NCBI GenBank assembly: GCA_037447125.1
Contig: JBBIHG010000027.1
Coordinates: 1 to 35,362, forward strand
Reading direction: 5' to 3'
Length of the DNA: 35,362 nucleotides
Source of the DNA: UBA2029 sp037447125
Lineage (GTDB): Bacteria; Chloroflexota; Anaerolineae; Aggregatilineales; Aggregatilineaceae
A program made the position numbers and the translations under genes. Of the stretch, positions 16,122-23,506 are shown piece by piece; within the stretch, counting starts at the first letter, position 1, and the number at the start of each line of letters is the position of its first letter. Below the pieces are notes generated by a model, which saw nothing but the letters and a program-made list of their open reading frames with translations, did not search any database and had not been told where the DNA came from.

Positions 16122-17582
16122 ATGAGCAGCCCGTGCCATCCGTCCAGGCCCGTTTCTGTCTTCACCGGCGACGCCCGCTACGAAGAGGCCCTGGCCGCGT
16201 TCGAGCACGAGTACCCGCAGTTCGATCTGGCTGCCGTTGAGCGGCTGCGCGCCGAAGAATACGCGCGTCTCGACGCGCAGGGCCATGTCTACCTGGACTA
16301 CACGGGCGGCGGGCTGTATGCCGTCAGTCAGCTTGCCCAGCACCAGGCGCTGCTGCGCGACAACGTCTTCGGCAATCCGCATTCCAGCAACCCGACCTCG
16401 CTGGCCGTGACCTGCCTGGTCGAGAGGGCGCGCGCCAGCGTGTTGGCGTTCTTCAAGGCCGATCCCACCGAGTATGCCGTGATCTTCACCCAGAATGCCA
16501 GCGGCGCGCTCAAGCTGGTCGGGGAGTCGTACCCGTTCAATCCGGACAGCCACTACCTGCTGACCTTCGACAATCACAACTCGGTCAACGGCATCCGCGA
16601 GTTCGCGCGGGCCAAAGGCGCGGCGGTGGGCTATGTGCCGGTGCTGCCGCCGGAGTTACGCATTGACGAGGCCCGGCTGAATGATCTACTGAGCCAGGCC
16701 CGCCCCGGCGCGCCCCATCTCTTCGCTTACCCGGCCCAGTCGAACTTCTCTGGCGTTCAGCACGACCTGGCCTGGATCGCGCGGGCGCAGGCGCTCGGCT
16801 GGGATGTGCTGCTCGACGCGGCGGCGTTCGCACCCACCAACCGCCTCGACCTCAGCCACAACCATCCTGACTTCGTGACGCTGTCCTTCTACAAGATTTT
16901 CGGCTATCCCACCGGCGTGGGAGCGTTGATCGCGCGGCGCGAGGCACTGGGCAAGCTGCAGCGGCCCTGGTTCGCCGGGGGTACGATCACCATCGCCTCC
17001 GTGCAGGGCGACGGCTACTACCTACAGGAGGGCGAGGCCGGCTTCGAGGACGGCACGGTGGACTACCTCAATCTGCCCGCCGTCGAGATGGGGCTGCGCC
17101 ACATCGCCAACCTGGGCCTGAACGCCATTCACACGCGCGTCCTCTGCCTGACGGACTGGCTGCTGCGCAATCTGCTCGCGCTGCGCCACGCCAACGGGAT
17201 GCCGCTCATCCATCTCTACGGCCCTGCCGATACCGTCCAACGCGGCGGCACGGTCACCGTCAACTTCTACGACCTGGACGGCAAGCTGTTCGATTACCGC
17301 GAGGTGGAGGCGGAGGCCAACCAGGTGAACATCTCGCTGCGCACGGGCTGTTTCTGTAATCCCGGCGCGGGCGAGAAGGCGCATGGCCTGACCGAAGCAG
17401 ACTTGGCGGAGTGCTTCCATAAGGAAGAGCGCATGACGTTCGAGTCGTTCATCACGGCGATGAGCGGCAAGGTCAAAGACGCGGTCGGCGCGGTGCGCAT
17501 CTCGGTGGGCGTGGCCACCAACTTCGCCGACGTGTACCGCCTGCTGCGCTTCGCCGAGGGGTTTCTCGACCGCCGCGCCTGA
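16122..17582 (+). CDS. Class V PLP-dependent aminotransferase, molybdenum-cofactor-sulfurase-like
   Basis: 486 residues with the aspartate aminotransferase fold of cysteine desulfurases. The PLP lysine is in FVTLSFYKIFGYPTG. The C-terminal LRTGCFCNPGAGEKAHG gives the double-Cys loop characteristic of the N-terminal domain of eukaryotic Moco sulfurases (MOCOS/ABA3), more than of IscS or SufS. VYLDYTGGGLYA near the N-terminus, NPHSSNPTS, and FEDGTVDYLNLPAVEMGL also fit that subgroup. It lacks the C-terminal MOSC domain of the eukaryotic proteins. The ribosome site before 16122 is weak (GAGGG), but residues upstream of it do not look like coding sequence. It is followed 36 bp later by the lipoprotein methyltransferase gene, possibly on the same transcript. 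A sulfur donor for a molybdenum enzyme is plausible; no molybdenum enzyme is in this window. Confidence 0.88.
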   Translation: MSSPCHPSRPVSVFTGDARYEEALAAFEHEYPQFDLAAVERLRAEEYARLDAQGHVYLDYTGGGLYAVSQLAQHQALLRDNVFGNPHSSNPTSLAVTCLVERARASVLAFFKADPTEYAVIFTQNASGALKLVGESYPFNPDSHYLLTFDNHNSVNGIREFARAKGAAVGYVPVLPPELRIDEARLNDLLSQARPGAPHLFAYPAQSNFSGVQHDLAWIARAQALGWDVLLDAAAFAPTNRLDLSHNHPDFVTLSFYKIFGYPTGVGALIARREALGKLQRPWFAGGTITIASVQGDGYYLQEGEAGFEDGTVDYLNLPAVEMGLRHIANLGLNAIHTRVLCLTDWLLRNLLALRHANGMPLIHLYGPADTVQRGGTVTVNFYDLDGKLFDYREVEAEANQVNISLRTGCFCNPGAGEKAHGLTEADLAECFHKEERMTFESFITAMSGKVKDAVGAVRISVGVATNFADVYRLLRFAEGFLDRRA

Positions 17583-17618
17583 ACTGGGGGGCCGGGCGCG
17601 CAGTGAGGAGGCAAGGCC

Positions 17619-18503
17619 ATGACCGAATGCCGATCCGCGCGCCGGATTCGTTGGCTGGCGGCGCTGGCCGTTTTGGGGATCGGGGCGCTGATCCTGCCGG
17701 CGTGCGGCAAGGACGAGGGCCGGGTGCGGGAAGCCGCCGAGACACCCGTCGAGACGTTTCTCAGCCCGTCGCCGGGCGAGGAGATTCCCCTGGCTGGCAC
17801 GCCCACGCCGACCTTCCGCCCGCTAGAGCTGGCCCCCACGCCCGCTGACCTGGATCGCCAGCTTGTTGACACGGACGAAATGCGCACCGCCCGGCAGCGG
17901 TTGGTGCAGACGCGCGTCGTGCCCATGGTCTCCGACGAGGTTGTGATCGCAGCGATGCTGGCCGTGCCGCGCCACGCCTTTGTGCCCACACAGTACCTGG
18001 ACATGGCCTACAACGATCACCCGCTGCCCATCGGCTACGGGCAGACGATCTCGCAGCCGTCGCTGGTGGCGATGATGACGGCTATGCTTGATCTGCAAGA
18101 AGGGGATCGCGTGCTGGAGATCGGCACCGGGTCGGGCTACCAGGCGGCGATCCTGCGCGAGCTGACCGACCAGGTCTACACCATCGAAATCATCCCAGAG
18201 CTGGCCGGGACAGCGGGGCGTATCTTCGCGGAACTGGGCTACAACGATATTCATGTCACGCGCGCCGACGGCTACTATGGCTGGTGGCAGTTCGCCCCTT
18301 TCGACGCGATCATCGTCACCGCCGCGCCCGATCACCTGCCCGCGCCGCTGAGCGCTCAGCTCAGCCCGGACGGAGGGCGCATGGTCATCCCCATTGGCCC
18401 GCCGGGCGGCTACCAGAGCCTGTGGCTGGTGGAGCGGCACGGCGAGGAAGTCTCGATGGAGCGCGTGCTCGACGTGGCTTTCGTGCCTTTCACTCGCGAG
18501 TGA
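17619..18503 (+). CDS. Protein-L-isoaspartate O-methyltransferase with lipoprotein signal peptide
   Basis: 294 residues. The N-terminus has Arg residues, a hydrophobic run (LAALAVLGIGALILPAC) and a lipobox-like LPAC followed by Gly-Lys. A Pro/Thr-rich linker of about 50 residues follows (ETPVETFLSPSPGEEIPL, then TPTPTFRPLE). The catalytic domain starts near 85 with RLVQTRVVPMVSDEVVIAAM. It has the PCMT substrate motif GYGQTISQPSLVAMM and the SAM motif VLEIGTGSGYQAAIL, and the rest of the fold through VIPIGPPGGYQSLWLV. GAGGAGG at 17605-17611 is 7 nt before the ATG, so the signal-peptide start is well supported. PCMT normally repairs isoaspartate in the cytoplasm with SAM; membrane anchoring on the outer face would be odd because SAM is cytoplasmic. 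Alternatively the segment could be an N-in anchor that fails to be processed. Confidence 0.9.
   Translation: MTECRSARRIRWLAALAVLGIGALILPACGKDEGRVREAAETPVETFLSPSPGEEIPLAGTPTPTFRPLELAPTPADLDRQLVDTDEMRTARQRLVQTRVVPMVSDEVVIAAMLAVPRHAFVPTQYLDMAYNDHPLPIGYGQTISQPSLVAMMTAMLDLQEGDRVLEIGTGSGYQAAILRELTDQVYTIEIIPELAGTAGRIFAELGYNDIHVTRADGYYGWWQFAPFDAIIVTAAPDHLPAPLSAQLSPDGGRMVIPIGPPGGYQSLWLVERHGEEVSMERVLDVAFVPFTRE
18490..18503. other. Perfect 14-bp palindrome shared by the 3' ends of two convergent genes
   Basis: TCACTCGCGAGTGA is its own reverse complement. It coincides exactly with the overlap of the two convergent coding regions. Read in either direction it encodes Thr-Arg-Glu and the TGA stop codon (together with one more base), so both proteins end in Thr-Arg-Glu. 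Confidence 0.9.
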
Positions 18504-20874
18504 GAGTGGGGCGGGCCAACCACGCTACGCCATACAGCGCCGCGCCCGCCCCCAGCACGGGCGTGAAGCCCAGCGACAGGGCCAGCAGGGCGGCGAGCAC
18601 GGCGCTGATCACCGATGCGCCGCCATTAATCGCCCAGGCCCAGGGAGCCAGGTCGGGCGCGGGCCGGATCGCTTCCAGGCCGCGCGCAAAGGGGATGCCC
18701 ATCAGGAAGCCGAGCGGGGCCAGGGCCAGCACGCTCAGCGCCCAGCGCGCGCCCAGTGGCAATCCCAGCACTCCTTCGAAGACGCCCTGCACCAGCCAGG
18801 GCCACAGCGCAGCGAAGACGACCAGCGCCGCCAGCGCCCGGCCCCAGGGCAGCCGGTCAGACAGGGCGCTGCCGATCCCAGAAGCCAGCAGCAGCGTCGC
18901 CAGCACGGTGGCGATGGCCAGCGTCGGCTGGCCGAGGATGAGCACAAACTGCTGGATGGTCGCCACCTCGATGAACAGGAAGGCCAGCCCCAGGCTGGCG
19001 AAGTAGACCAGGGTGCGGGCGCGCTCCCGTCCGGGCACGGCCCGCAGCGCCCGGCGGAAGCGCCTGGCCAGCGCCACCGGTAGCACAACGAACACCCCCG
19101 CTGCCAACACGGCGAAGCCCAGCAGCGCCACCAGCACGAAGTAGCCGCTGCCGCCGAAGGGCTGCCAGGTGCGCCCCAGCCTGTCGAGGATCTCTGGCGT
19201 CTGTCGCCACTTGAAGAAGTGGAAGAAGAAGGGGCGGTCGTCGGTGGGCGGGCGCACGTCGAACTCGTAGGCCGCGTAGAAAGCCGCGCGGTCTTCAGCT
19301 TTCAGCAGGCGGGTGAGGGTGATGTGGTAGACCGGCTCCGGCAGCCGCGCGTAGCGGTTGACCGTCTCCGGCGGCAGGCCTGGCGCGAGCACCATGTCGT
19401 ACTTCAACCGCTCGGTCTCGGCCAGGACGCGGGCGATCTCCTCCGCTGCGAACGGCGTCTGCTTGACGATGAAGGTCATCGTCTGGAACGAGCGAAAGGC
19501 GACGATGTGCTGCGCGGGATCGTCCACCAGTGGGTCGAGCGCCGCCAGGATCAGGCCCAGCGCCCGTACCTCTTCGCTGGGCGGGTTCTGCAGCCAGCGT
19601 GTCAGCAGCAACAGTCCGTCCTGCTCCAGCAAGCGCAGATAGGCGGAGAACGCCTCCACAGTGAGCGCGTAGTTCTCGGTGAGGGTGAACGCACCCGACG
19701 TGACGGGCCGGTAGGCGTCGGTCAGCGCGATCTGCACCACGTCAAAGCGGTCGTTGCTCTGCCGGGCGAAGGCACGCGGCTCCTGGTGCACCAGCGTCAC
19801 GCGCGGATCGTCGGCCAGCCCGGCCCAGGCGTGTAGCTCGCCGCGCAGCGCCTCCACGACCAGCCCGTTCGCTTCGACGGCGACGACCGAGCGCGCCCCG
19901 TTGTGCAGGGCGATCCAGGCATCCATGCCGCCGCCCGCGCCGAGCACGAGGACATCCGGCCCATCGCGCAGGCGCAGCGCAACCGAGGCGGGCATCGCCT
20001 CGGCGAAGACGGCCGGCGCGGCCCCGGCCCGCACAACCGGCAGCAGGTTGTCGCCGTCGAGCAGCAGGCCAATCTGCGGCGGTGTCGCGCTCAGGTAGGT
20101 CATGCTCAGGCCGGGCGCGGAGTGGATTGTGGGGCTGTGCACGATGTCCAGCCGCGAGTAGGCGTTGTGATGCAGTGCGGCCAGGGTCGCATCGGGGTTG
20201 CGGCGGAAGTGGCTCAGCGCCTTGTAAGGTGACGGCTCGATGGCCAACACTCCCGGCGGGGCAAGAAGCAGGCCCAGGCTCGTCCCGGCGATCAGCAGGC
20301 CGAGTGCCTGAGGGATCGGGGGACGCCGCACGGCGATCGGAGCCAGGATCATCCCGGCGACGGCGGCCAGGGCGCTGGCCAGCAGCAGGATGCGCTCGTC
20401 GCCGAGCCAGGCCAGCAGCAGCGGGGCCAGTGCCGCGCCCGCCGCCGACCCGATCATGTTCGCGCCGTAGACTCGCCCGGCAGAGAGGGCAGGATCGGCC
20501 AGCAGCGCGCCGATGAGCGCCCCGGCCAGCGTGAAGGGCACCGCCAGGCACAGCAGATTGGCCAGCAGCCGCCAGACCTGCTCGCGGTCCCAGGCAATGG
20601 CATAGGAGTCGAATGCCCACTGGTTGAGCACCAGGTACGCGCCGATCAGCGCCGGGCCGAAGGCCAGCGCCCAGATGGGACGCCAGCCCGGTGAGCGCAG
20701 ACGCGGCCAGATGGCCAGCAGCGAGCCGCTGGCTCCGAAGCCCAGCAGCGCCAGGCTGACCACCAGAAAGGCAAAATGATAGAACTGGGCGATGGAGAAC
20801 AGCCGCGTCAGCGTGACCTGAAAGAGCAGGACGGTCGCCGAGAACAACCCAACCCCGCCGTAGATGCGCCCCAT
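18490..20874 (-). CDS. Polytopic membrane protein with spermidine-synthase-like SAM-binding domain
   Basis: 794 residues. About seven hydrophobic segments fill residues 5-215 (for example FYHFAFLVVSLALLGFGASG). A soluble Rossmann methyltransferase domain of the spermidine synthase type follows (about 280-420: VLVLGAGGGMDAWIALHNGA, then VVAVEANGLVVEALR, then FDVVQIALTD). The protein ends in about six more membrane segments (from about 590). The first domain motif GAGGG matches SAM or decarboxylated-SAM binding. The catalytic Asp of true spermidine synthases is not clearly placed, so polyamine synthesis is uncertain. The frame can open at a GTG at 20931, but an extended -10 element lies inside that stretch and GAGGG precedes the ATG at 20874, so I start at 20874. 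It overlaps the methyltransferase gene at 18503 tail to tail by 14 bp. Confidence 0.85.
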   Translation of the reverse strand: MGRIYGGVGLFSATVLLFQVTLTRLFSIAQFYHFAFLVVSLALLGFGASGSLLAIWPRLRSPGWRPIWALAFGPALIGAYLVLNQWAFDSYAIAWDREQVWRLLANLLCLAVPFTLAGALIGALLADPALSAGRVYGANMIGSAAGAALAPLLLAWLGDERILLLASALAAVAGMILAPIAVRRPPIPQALGLLIAGTSLGLLLAPPGVLAIEPSPYKALSHFRRNPDATLAALHHNAYSRLDIVHSPTIHSAPGLSMTYLSATPPQIGLLLDGDNLLPVVRAGAAPAVFAEAMPASVALRLRDGPDVLVLGAGGGMDAWIALHNGARSVVAVEANGLVVEALRGELHAWAGLADDPRVTLVHQEPRAFARQSNDRFDVVQIALTDAYRPVTSGAFTLTENYALTVEAFSAYLRLLEQDGLLLLTRWLQNPPSEEVRALGLILAALDPLVDDPAQHIVAFRSFQTMTFIVKQTPFAAEEIARVLAETERLKYDMVLAPGLPPETVNRYARLPEPVYHITLTRLLKAEDRAAFYAAYEFDVRPPTDDRPFFFHFFKWRQTPEILDRLGRTWQPFGGSGYFVLVALLGFAVLAAGVFVVLPVALARRFRRALRAVPGRERARTLVYFASLGLAFLFIEVATIQQFVLILGQPTLAIATVLATLLLASGIGSALSDRLPWGRALAALVVFAALWPWLVQGVFEGVLGLPLGARWALSVLALAPLGFLMGIPFARGLEAIRPAPDLAPWAWAINGGASVISAVLAALLALSLGFTPVLGAGAALYGVAWLARPTLTRE

Positions 20875-20911
20875 CGTCTGCGCCCTCGCCTTCTCAAGTG
20901 CAGTTGGCCCC

Positions 20912-20920
20912 AGTATAACA
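20912..20920 (-). promoter_or_regulatory. Extended -10 element upstream of the membrane spermidine-synthase-like gene
   Basis: On the minus strand TGT precedes TATACT (complement of 20912-20917). No -35 box of quality is present. The expected start near 20905 leaves about 31 nt before the ATG at 20874. Confidence 0.4.
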
Positions 20921-20984
20921 CCGCCGGACACGACCCGGCTCTCGCGCTCGCCTTGTCGAAAAAAGAAGAAATCTATGAGAACAA

Positions 20985-21013
20985 TTGACGCCAGGAGGCG
21001 TTTGTGGCAAAAT
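20985..21013 (+). promoter_or_regulatory. Probable promoter of the class II aldolase gene
   Basis: TTGACG (20985-20990) and CAAAAT (21008-21013) are separated by exactly 17 bp. The leader to the ATG at 21100 is about 80 nt. Confidence 0.6.
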
Positions 21014-21099
21014 CCACATAGTTACGAGCATCCGGCGGGAATTGGCTGGATCGACCAGCGTGCCGGGTGAGGCGGAGGGTTGCACAGGAGGGCGGGCGA

Positions 21100-21753
21100 A
21101 TGTACCTGGATGAATGGGCGGTGCGGCGCGAGATCAGCGAGACGGGCCGCCGGCTCTACGATCTGTTTCTGGTCGCTGGCAACAGCGGCAACATCTCGGT
21201 GCGTCTGAATGAGCGCGAGATCTTGATGACGCCCACCCACGTCAGCAAGGGGAATATCGCGCTGGAGGACATTCTCAAGATCGCGCCGGACGGGCGTGTG
21301 CTGGAGTCGCTTCATGGGACGAAGCCGTCCTCCGAATACCGGATGCACCTGGCCGTGTACAGGTACCGGCCCGACATCAACGCCGTCGTTCACGCCCATC
21401 CGCCCACGGCGACGGGCTTTGCCGTGGCCGGTCGTGGCTTCGAGCGCCCCTTCCACCCGGAGATCGTCGTCAGCACGGGGCTGATTCCCGTGGTGCCTTA
21501 CGTCCCGCCGGGCGGGGATGAGCTGCCGGAGTCGATCGTACCCTACCTGAGCGATCACCACGCGCTGCTGCTTGGCAACCACGGCGCTCTGACCTACGCG
21601 CCCACCCTGCGCGATGCGCTGTTTGCCATGGAAGCGGTAGAACTGAACGCGCGCATCTTCATGACGGCCTACCAGCTTGGCAATGTCAACTACCTGGACG
21701 ATCAGCAGGTTGCTTTCCTGGTTGACCGCTACATGCCCGCCGCCGCCCGCTGA
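21100..21753 (+). CDS. Class II aldolase/adducin family protein (fuculose-phosphate-aldolase-like)
   Basis: 217 residues, the usual size of L-fuculose- or L-ribulose-phosphate-type enzymes. GNSGNISVRL near residue 29 is the phosphate-binding start. SSEYRMHLAVY contains the catalytic Glu. HAHPPTATGFAVAG supplies two metal-ligand His residues and LLLGNHGALTYA a third. All residues needed for a Zn-dependent retro-aldol or epimerase reaction appear present. AGGAGG at 21086-21091 lies 8 nt before the ATG at 21100; an upstream in-frame start at 21067 is not supported. It is a single-gene unit with its own promoter, ending in a hairpin facing pckA. Cleavage of a sugar 1-phosphate to dihydroxyacetone phosphate and an aldehyde is the family role; the exact substrate is unknown. 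Confidence 0.9.
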   Translation: MYLDEWAVRREISETGRRLYDLFLVAGNSGNISVRLNEREILMTPTHVSKGNIALEDILKIAPDGRVLESLHGTKPSSEYRMHLAVYRYRPDINAVVHAHPPTATGFAVAGRGFERPFHPEIVVSTGLIPVVPYVPPGGDELPESIVPYLSDHHALLLGNHGALTYAPTLRDALFAMEAVELNARIFMTAYQLGNVNYLDDQQVAFLVDRYMPAAAR

Positions 21754-21781
21754 CGGCTGCCACCGGGCGTGGCAGAACGTT

Positions 21782-21807
21782 CGGGGTGTTTCGTGCGAGG
21801 CACCCCG
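21782..21807. terminator. Hairpin between convergent aldolase and pckA genes
   Basis: CGGGGTG (21782-21788) pairs with CACCCCG (21801-21807) around a 12-nt loop. It sits in the 90-bp gap where both genes end. Neither strand has a full T-run after it, so its strength as a terminator is uncertain. Confidence 0.5.
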
Positions 21808-21843
21808 TTGTCGTGATGGCCCTTACCTGCGTGGGGCAGGCGG

Positions 21844-23496
21844 TCAGTCCAGGCGCGGCCCGGCGGCGCGCACCTCTGGCGGGCAGTCCGGGGCGAACTT
21901 CTTGAAGTTGTCAATGTAACGCGCGGCCAACTGGCGGTACTTCTTCCGGTACTCGTCGCGGCTGGGCCACGATTCGGCGGGGAAGAGCACGCTGTCCGGG
22001 ACGTCGGGGCAGGTCTTGGGCACCTCAAAACCGAAGATGGGGTCCGTGTAGTATTCCACGTCCAGCAGAGCGCCACTGAGCGCCGCGTTGAGCAGGGCGC
22101 GCGTGTGACGGATACTGATGCGCTTGCCTACACCGTAGGGGCCGCCCGTCCAGCCCGTGTTGATCAACCAGCAGTGCACACCATAGCGCTCGATCTTGCG
22201 CTTGAGTAGGTCGGCGTAGATGGTGGGGTGGTGCACCATGAACGGTGCGCCGAAGCACGCGCTGAAGGTGATCTCTGGCTCTTCGCCCAGCCCCACCTCG
22301 GTGCCGGCGATCTTCGACGTGTAGCCGGAGATGAAATGATAGAGCGCCTGGTCGGGCGTCAGGCGGGCGATGGGTGGGATCACGCCCTGGGCGTCGCACG
22401 TCAGGAAGATGATGTTCTTGGGGTGCCCGCCGCGCTTGGCCGTAACCGCATTGCTGATGTAGGTCAGCGGGTACGAGGCGCGCGTGTTCTCGGTGATCTC
22501 ATCGTCGTCCAGGTCAATCTTGCGCGTCACCGGGTCGTAGACGACGTTCTCCAGGATCGCGCCAAAGCGGTGCACTGCCTCGTAGATTTGCGGCTCCGCC
22601 GATGCTGAGAGCTGGATCACCTTGGCGTAGCAGCCGTTCTCGAAGTTGAAGATGCCATCGTCGCCCCAGGCGTGCTCGTCATCGCCAATCAGCCCGCGCG
22701 ACGGGTCGGCAGAGAGCGTCGTCTTGCCCGTGCCCGACAGCCCGAAGAACAGCGCCACGTCATTTGTTCTCTTGCTGCCCTGGTTGGCCGAGCAGTGCAT
22801 GGTCATCAGCCCTTCGAGTGGCAGCAGGTAGTTCATCACCGTGAAAATGGACTTCTTGATCTCGCCGCCATAGGCCGAGTCGGCGATGATGGCCATGCGC
22901 TGGTCGAAGTTGATGGCGATCACCGTGCTGGTGCGCGTGCCGTCAATGGGCTCGAACGCCTTGAACGACGGCACGGCCAACACAGTGAACTCTGGCACGT
23001 GCAGCCGGTACTCCTCGCGGGTCTCTGGCAGGATGAACATGTTGCGGCAGAACAGGGCGTGCCAGGCGTATTCGTTGATGATACGGATGGGCAGCCGGTA
23101 GTTGGGGTGGGCGCCTACATAGCAGTCCTGCACAAAGACATCACGGCCCTGCAGATAGCCTTGCAGCCGGTTGTACGTTTCCTCGAACTTCTCAGCACCC
23201 AGCGGGCGGTTGTACTCGCCCCACCAGACGTGATCTTCCGAGGACGGCTCGCGCACGATGTACTTGTCCTGCGCGGCGCGCGCGGTGTGCTTGCCGGACG
23301 AGACGACGATGGGACCCTGCGTGGCGATCCTGGCTTCGCTGCGGAAGACGATCTCCTCATACAGCGCCTCGGTGGGCAGGTTCCAGTAGCTCTGGCGCAG
23401 ATTGGTCAGGCCGTGGTTGAGCAGGCCGAACTCGGCCTTCAGTGCATGGGCCTGGTCTTGCGCCGGGGTCTTGATATTGAGCAGGTTGTTGGTCAT
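21844..23496 (-). CDS. pckA: Phosphoenolpyruvate carboxykinase (ATP)
   Basis: Converts oxaloacetate plus ATP to PEP and CO2, the entry step of gluconeogenesis. 550 residues, the usual size of the ATP enzyme. Visible motifs are the kinase-1a loop GLSGTGKTTLSADPSRG, kinase-2 LIGDDEHAWGDDGIFNFENG, the metal-binding Lys of GGEIKKSIFTVMNYLLP, and the oxaloacetate-site region YRLPIRIINEYAWHALF. AHPNYRLP and GLMTMHCSAN also match the family. Two ATGs are adjacent; the AAGGA site is 6 nt before the second (23496) and 3 nt before the first (23499), so I use 23496. It starts about 10 nt after the stop of the aminotransferase gene, so the two are cotranscribed. Confidence 0.97.
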   Translation of the reverse strand: MTNNLLNIKTPAQDQAHALKAEFGLLNHGLTNLRQSYWNLPTEALYEEIVFRSEARIATQGPIVVSSGKHTARAAQDKYIVREPSSEDHVWWGEYNRPLGAEKFEETYNRLQGYLQGRDVFVQDCYVGAHPNYRLPIRIINEYAWHALFCRNMFILPETREEYRLHVPEFTVLAVPSFKAFEPIDGTRTSTVIAINFDQRMAIIADSAYGGEIKKSIFTVMNYLLPLEGLMTMHCSANQGSKRTNDVALFFGLSGTGKTTLSADPSRGLIGDDEHAWGDDGIFNFENGCYAKVIQLSASAEPQIYEAVHRFGAILENVVYDPVTRKIDLDDDEITENTRASYPLTYISNAVTAKRGGHPKNIIFLTCDAQGVIPPIARLTPDQALYHFISGYTSKIAGTEVGLGEEPEITFSACFGAPFMVHHPTIYADLLKRKIERYGVHCWLINTGWTGGPYGVGKRISIRHTRALLNAALSGALLDVEYYTDPIFGFEVPKTCPDVPDSVLFPAESWPSRDEYRKKYRQLAARYIDNFKKFAPDCPPEVRAAGPRLD

Positions 23497-23506
23497 CATC
23501 CGTCCT

